Shown here piece after piece: positions 61,812 to 64,000 of a DNA stretch of 64,000 bases. Every line of letters begins with the position of its first letter. Position 1 is the stretch's first letter. Source of the DNA: PALSA-505 sp963702235 (GTDB lineage Bacteria > Actinomycetota > Actinomycetes > Streptosporangiales > Streptosporangiaceae); assembly GCA_963702235.1 (NCBI GenBank), contig CAVPBZ010000013.1:558001-622000 (forward strand). The letters are read 5' to 3'. The position numbers and the translations under genes are program-made. The notes under the pieces were generated by a model. The model made no database searches, had not been told where the DNA came from, and saw nothing but the letters and a program-made list of their open reading frames with translations.

Positions 61812-63115
61812 CCGACACCCTGACCCCGGTGCTGACCGCGCACTGGGACGAGCCCGACTCCTTCACCCTGGCCGGCTACCGCCGGTCCGGCGGTTACCAG
61901 GGACTGGCGGCGGCCCTGGCCATGCCGCCCGACGACGTCATCGCCCAGGTCAAGGCCTCCGGGCTGCGCGGCCGCGGCGGCGCTGGCTTCCCCACCGGGA
62001 CGAAGTGGGGATTCATCCCGCAAGACGACGGCAAGCCGCACTACCTGGTGCTGAATGCGGACGAGTCCGAGCCGGGCACCTGCAAGGACGTTCCGCTGAT
62101 GCTGGCGAGCCCGCACCTGCTCATCGAGGGCATGATCATCGCCGCGTACGCGATCAGGGCGGAGCGCGCGTTCCTCTACGTGCGCGGCGAGGTGCTGCAC
62201 GTGATCAGGCGGCTGCACCATGCGGTGGCCGAGGCGCGCGCGGCCGGTTATCTCGGCCCTGACATCCTCGGCTCCGGCTACGGCCTGGAGATCGTGGTGC
62301 ACGCGGGGGCCGGCGCCTACATCTGCGGCGAGGAGACCGGGCTGCTGGAGTCGCTGGAGGGTTACCGCGGCCAGCCGCGGCTCAAGCCGCCGTTCCCGGC
62401 GATCGAGGGCCTGTACGCCTGCCCGACCGTGGTCAACAACGTGGAGACGATCGCAAGCGTGCCGTCCATCATGACGAACGGCGCGGACTGGTTCGCCGCG
62501 ATGGGTACCGAGAAGTCCAAAGGGTTCGGTATCTTCTCGCTGTCCGGGCATGTCAGCACGCCCGGCCAATACGAGGCGCCGCTCGGCATCACGCTGCGCG
62601 AGCTGCTTGAGCTGGCCGGCGGCGTGCGCGCCGGGCACCGGCTGAAGTTCTGGACCCCCGGCGGTTCGTCCACCCCGATCCTGACCGACGAGCACCTGGA
62701 CATGCCGCTGGACTACGAGGCGGTCGGCGCGGCGGGCTCCATGCTCGGCACCAGGGGCCTGGAGATCTTCGACGAAACCACCTGCGCGGTCCGCGCGGCG
62801 CTGCGCTGGACCGAGTTCTACGAGCACGAATCCTGCGGGAAGTGCACCCCGTGCCGGGAGGGCACGTACTGGATGAGGCAGCTACTGGAAGGCCTGGAAG
62901 CGGGCCGGGGCAGCGAGGACGACCTGGCCAAGCTGCTCGACATCAACGACAACATGGTCGGCCGGGTGTTCTGCGCGCTCGGCGACACGGCCGGCAGCCC
63001 GATCGTCTCGACGATCAAGTACTTCCGGGATGAGTACCTGGAGCACCAGAAGCGGGGCGGCTGCCCGTTCGACCCGGCCGCGGCCACGCTGTTCGCGGCG
63101 GAGGCACAGGCATGA
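61808..63115 (+). CDS. nuoF: NADH-quinone oxidoreductase subunit F
   Basis: 435 residues; binds NADH, FMN and the N3 [4Fe-4S] cluster. NADH/FMN loops: GLRGRGGAGFPTGTKWGFIP, ADESEPGTCKDVPLM, GAGAYICGEETGLLESLEG. Cluster ligands: ESCGKCTPCREGTYW plus a later Cys in NMVGRVFCALGD. GTG start. Confidence 0.97.
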   Translation: MTDTLTPVLTAHWDEPDSFTLAGYRRSGGYQGLAAALAMPPDDVIAQVKASGLRGRGGAGFPTGTKWGFIPQDDGKPHYLVLNADESEPGTCKDVPLMLASPHLLIEGMIIAAYAIRAERAFLYVRGEVLHVIRRLHHAVAEARAAGYLGPDILGSGYGLEIVVHAGAGAYICGEETGLLESLEGYRGQPRLKPPFPAIEGLYACPTVVNNVETIASVPSIMTNGADWFAAMGTEKSKGFGIFSLSGHVSTPGQYEAPLGITLRELLELAGGVRAGHRLKFWTPGGSSTPILTDEHLDMPLDYEAVGAAGSMLGTRGLEIFDETTCAVRAALRWTEFYEHESCGKCTPCREGTYWMRQLLEGLEAGRGSEDDLAKLLDINDNMVGRVFCALGDTAGSPIVSTIKYFRDEYLEHQKRGGCPFDPAAATLFAAEAQA

Positions 63116-64000
63116 GCCAGGACCCAGCCGCCGCCGCTGATCCCGGCGGCGTGGCGGTCACCATCGACGGCTTCGAGATCGTCGTGCCCAAGGGCACGCT
63201 GGTGATCCGCGCGGCCGAGATGCTCGGTATCCAGATCCCGCGGTTCTGCGACCATCCGCTGCTCGAGCCGGTGGGCGCCTGCCGCCAGTGCCTGGTCGAG
63301 ATCGAGGGCCAGCGCAAGCCGTTCGCCTCCTGCACCACGACGTGCACCGAGGGCATGGTGGTGCGCACCCAGCTCACCTCGGACGTCGCGGATAAGGCGC
63401 AGCAAGGCGTGATGGAGCTGCTGCTGATCAACCATCCGCTGGACTGCCCGATGTGCGACAAGGGCGGCGAGTGCCCGCTGCAGAACCAGGCGATGTCCAA
63501 CGGCCGGGGCGAGACCAGGTTCACCGGGGTCAAGCGGACGTTCGAGAAGCCGGTAGCGCTGTCCACCGAGGTGCTGCTCGACCGGGAGCGCTGCGTGCAG
63601 TGCGCGCGGTGCACCCGGTTCGCCGACCAGATCGCCGGGGACCCGCTGATCGAGCTGTTCGAGCGCGGCCCGCACGAGCAGGTGGCGATCGCCGAAGGCA
63701 AGCCCTTCGACTCCTACTACTCGGGCAACACCGTGCAGATCTGCCCGGTGGGCGCGCTCACCGGCGCCGCCTACCGGTTCCGGGCGCGGCCGTTCGACCT
63801 GGTCTCGGTGCCCAGCGTGTGCGAGCACTGCGCGGCCGGCTGCAGGCAGCGCACCGACCACCGGCGCGGCGTGGTGACCAGGCGGCTGGCCGGCGACGAC
63901 CCGCAGGTGAACGAGGAATGGAACTGCGACAAGGGCCGGTGGGCCTTCACTTACGCGACCCAGCCCGACCGGCTGTCGGTCCCGCTGGTCCGCGGCGAGG
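63112..64000 (+). CDS. nuoG: NADH-quinone oxidoreductase subunit G, N-terminal part (cut by window end)
   Basis: The frame is open to the window end, giving ~296 residues of an expected ~800. The N-terminal ferredoxin domain has RFCDHPLLEPVGACRQCLVE with [2Fe-2S] Cys ligands. HPLDCPMCDKGGECPLQ and RERCVQCARCTRF hold further cluster ligands. VCEHCAAGCRQRTDHRRG begins the molybdopterin-oxidoreductase-like domain. ATG overlaps the nuoF stop. The remaining nuoH-N genes presumably lie beyond the window. Confidence 0.95.
   Translation, partial: MSQDPAAAADPGGVAVTIDGFEIVVPKGTLVIRAAEMLGIQIPRFCDHPLLEPVGACRQCLVEIEGQRKPFASCTTTCTEGMVVRTQLTSDVADKAQQGVMELLLINHPLDCPMCDKGGECPLQNQAMSNGRGETRFTGVKRTFEKPVALSTEVLLDRERCVQCARCTRFADQIAGDPLIELFERGPHEQVAIAEGKPFDSYYSGNTVQICPVGALTGAAYRFRARPFDLVSVPSVCEHCAAGCRQRTDHRRGVVTRRLAGDDPQVNEEWNCDKGRWAFTYATQPDRLSVPLVRGE

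Noticed and set aside
1..64000. CRISPR arrays, rRNA genes, IS elements or prophage genes.
   Set aside because: No regularly spaced repeats of CRISPR type, no transposase or integrase motif, and no rRNA-like sequence were seen.

Overview
The window is very GC-rich and carries gene orders typical of Actinobacteria: pmt/rsmI-metG-tatD-rsmA-ispE, tRNA-Gln-glmU-prs-rplY-pth, and menG-menJ-nuoABCDEFG. A 1006-residue SARP/AfsR-type regulator and many secreted polysaccharide-related proteins suggest a filamentous, Streptomyces- or Streptosporangium-like organism. The genus cannot be assigned from sequence reading alone.

Layout. Bases 1-7.6 kb: the end of a DNA adenine methylase-like gene, then housekeeping genes (protein mannosyltransferase, 16S rRNA methyltransferases, Met-tRNA synthetase, TatD nuclease, IspE). 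Bases 7.7-11 kb: two small self-regulated units, a MarR gene divergent from a tam-like methyltransferase with two TTGACGTCAA-type operators, and a desaturase-TetR pair with a 26-bp inverted repeat upstream. Bases 11.2-19.4 kb: tRNA-Gln, a decayed tRNA-linked HTH gene, a C-terminally truncated glmU, prs, the SARP regulator, a 53-codon small ORF, rplY and pth.

Bases 20-53.4 kb form a large surface-polysaccharide island. It has an initiating sugar-phosphate transferase, a WecG/TagA-type and a family 2 glycosyltransferase, a Wzx-like flippase, an O-antigen ligase/polymerase-like protein, a Wzz-like protein with a degenerate ATPase domain, an LCP ligase, a DUF3048 lipoprotein, a glycosidase-like lipoprotein and an FkbM methyltransferase. 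It also holds five sulfotransferase genes, sulfate-activation genes cysD and cysN (split onto opposite strands) and cysQ, which removes the sulfotransfer by-product PAP. The simplest reading is a locus for a sulfated extracellular polysaccharide or glycoconjugate with its own sulfate-donor supply. Secreted partners include two beta-propeller proteins, a phosphoesterase with Ig-like repeats and lower GC content, and an MFS exporter fused to three extracytoplasmic-type beta-sandwich repeats.

Bases 53.4-64 kb return to core respiration: menG, menJ and nuoA-nuoG (nuoG cut by the window edge). A third secreted beta-propeller, with two ricin-type lectin domains, sits between menG and menJ.

At least six otherwise intact genes contain an apparent single-base frameshift (pmt, tam, cysQ, the phosphoesterase, the sulfotransferase-glycosyltransferase fusion, menJ). 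Four of these fall in GGCC-rich runs, so sequencing error is a real possibility and these genes should not be called dead without read-level checks.
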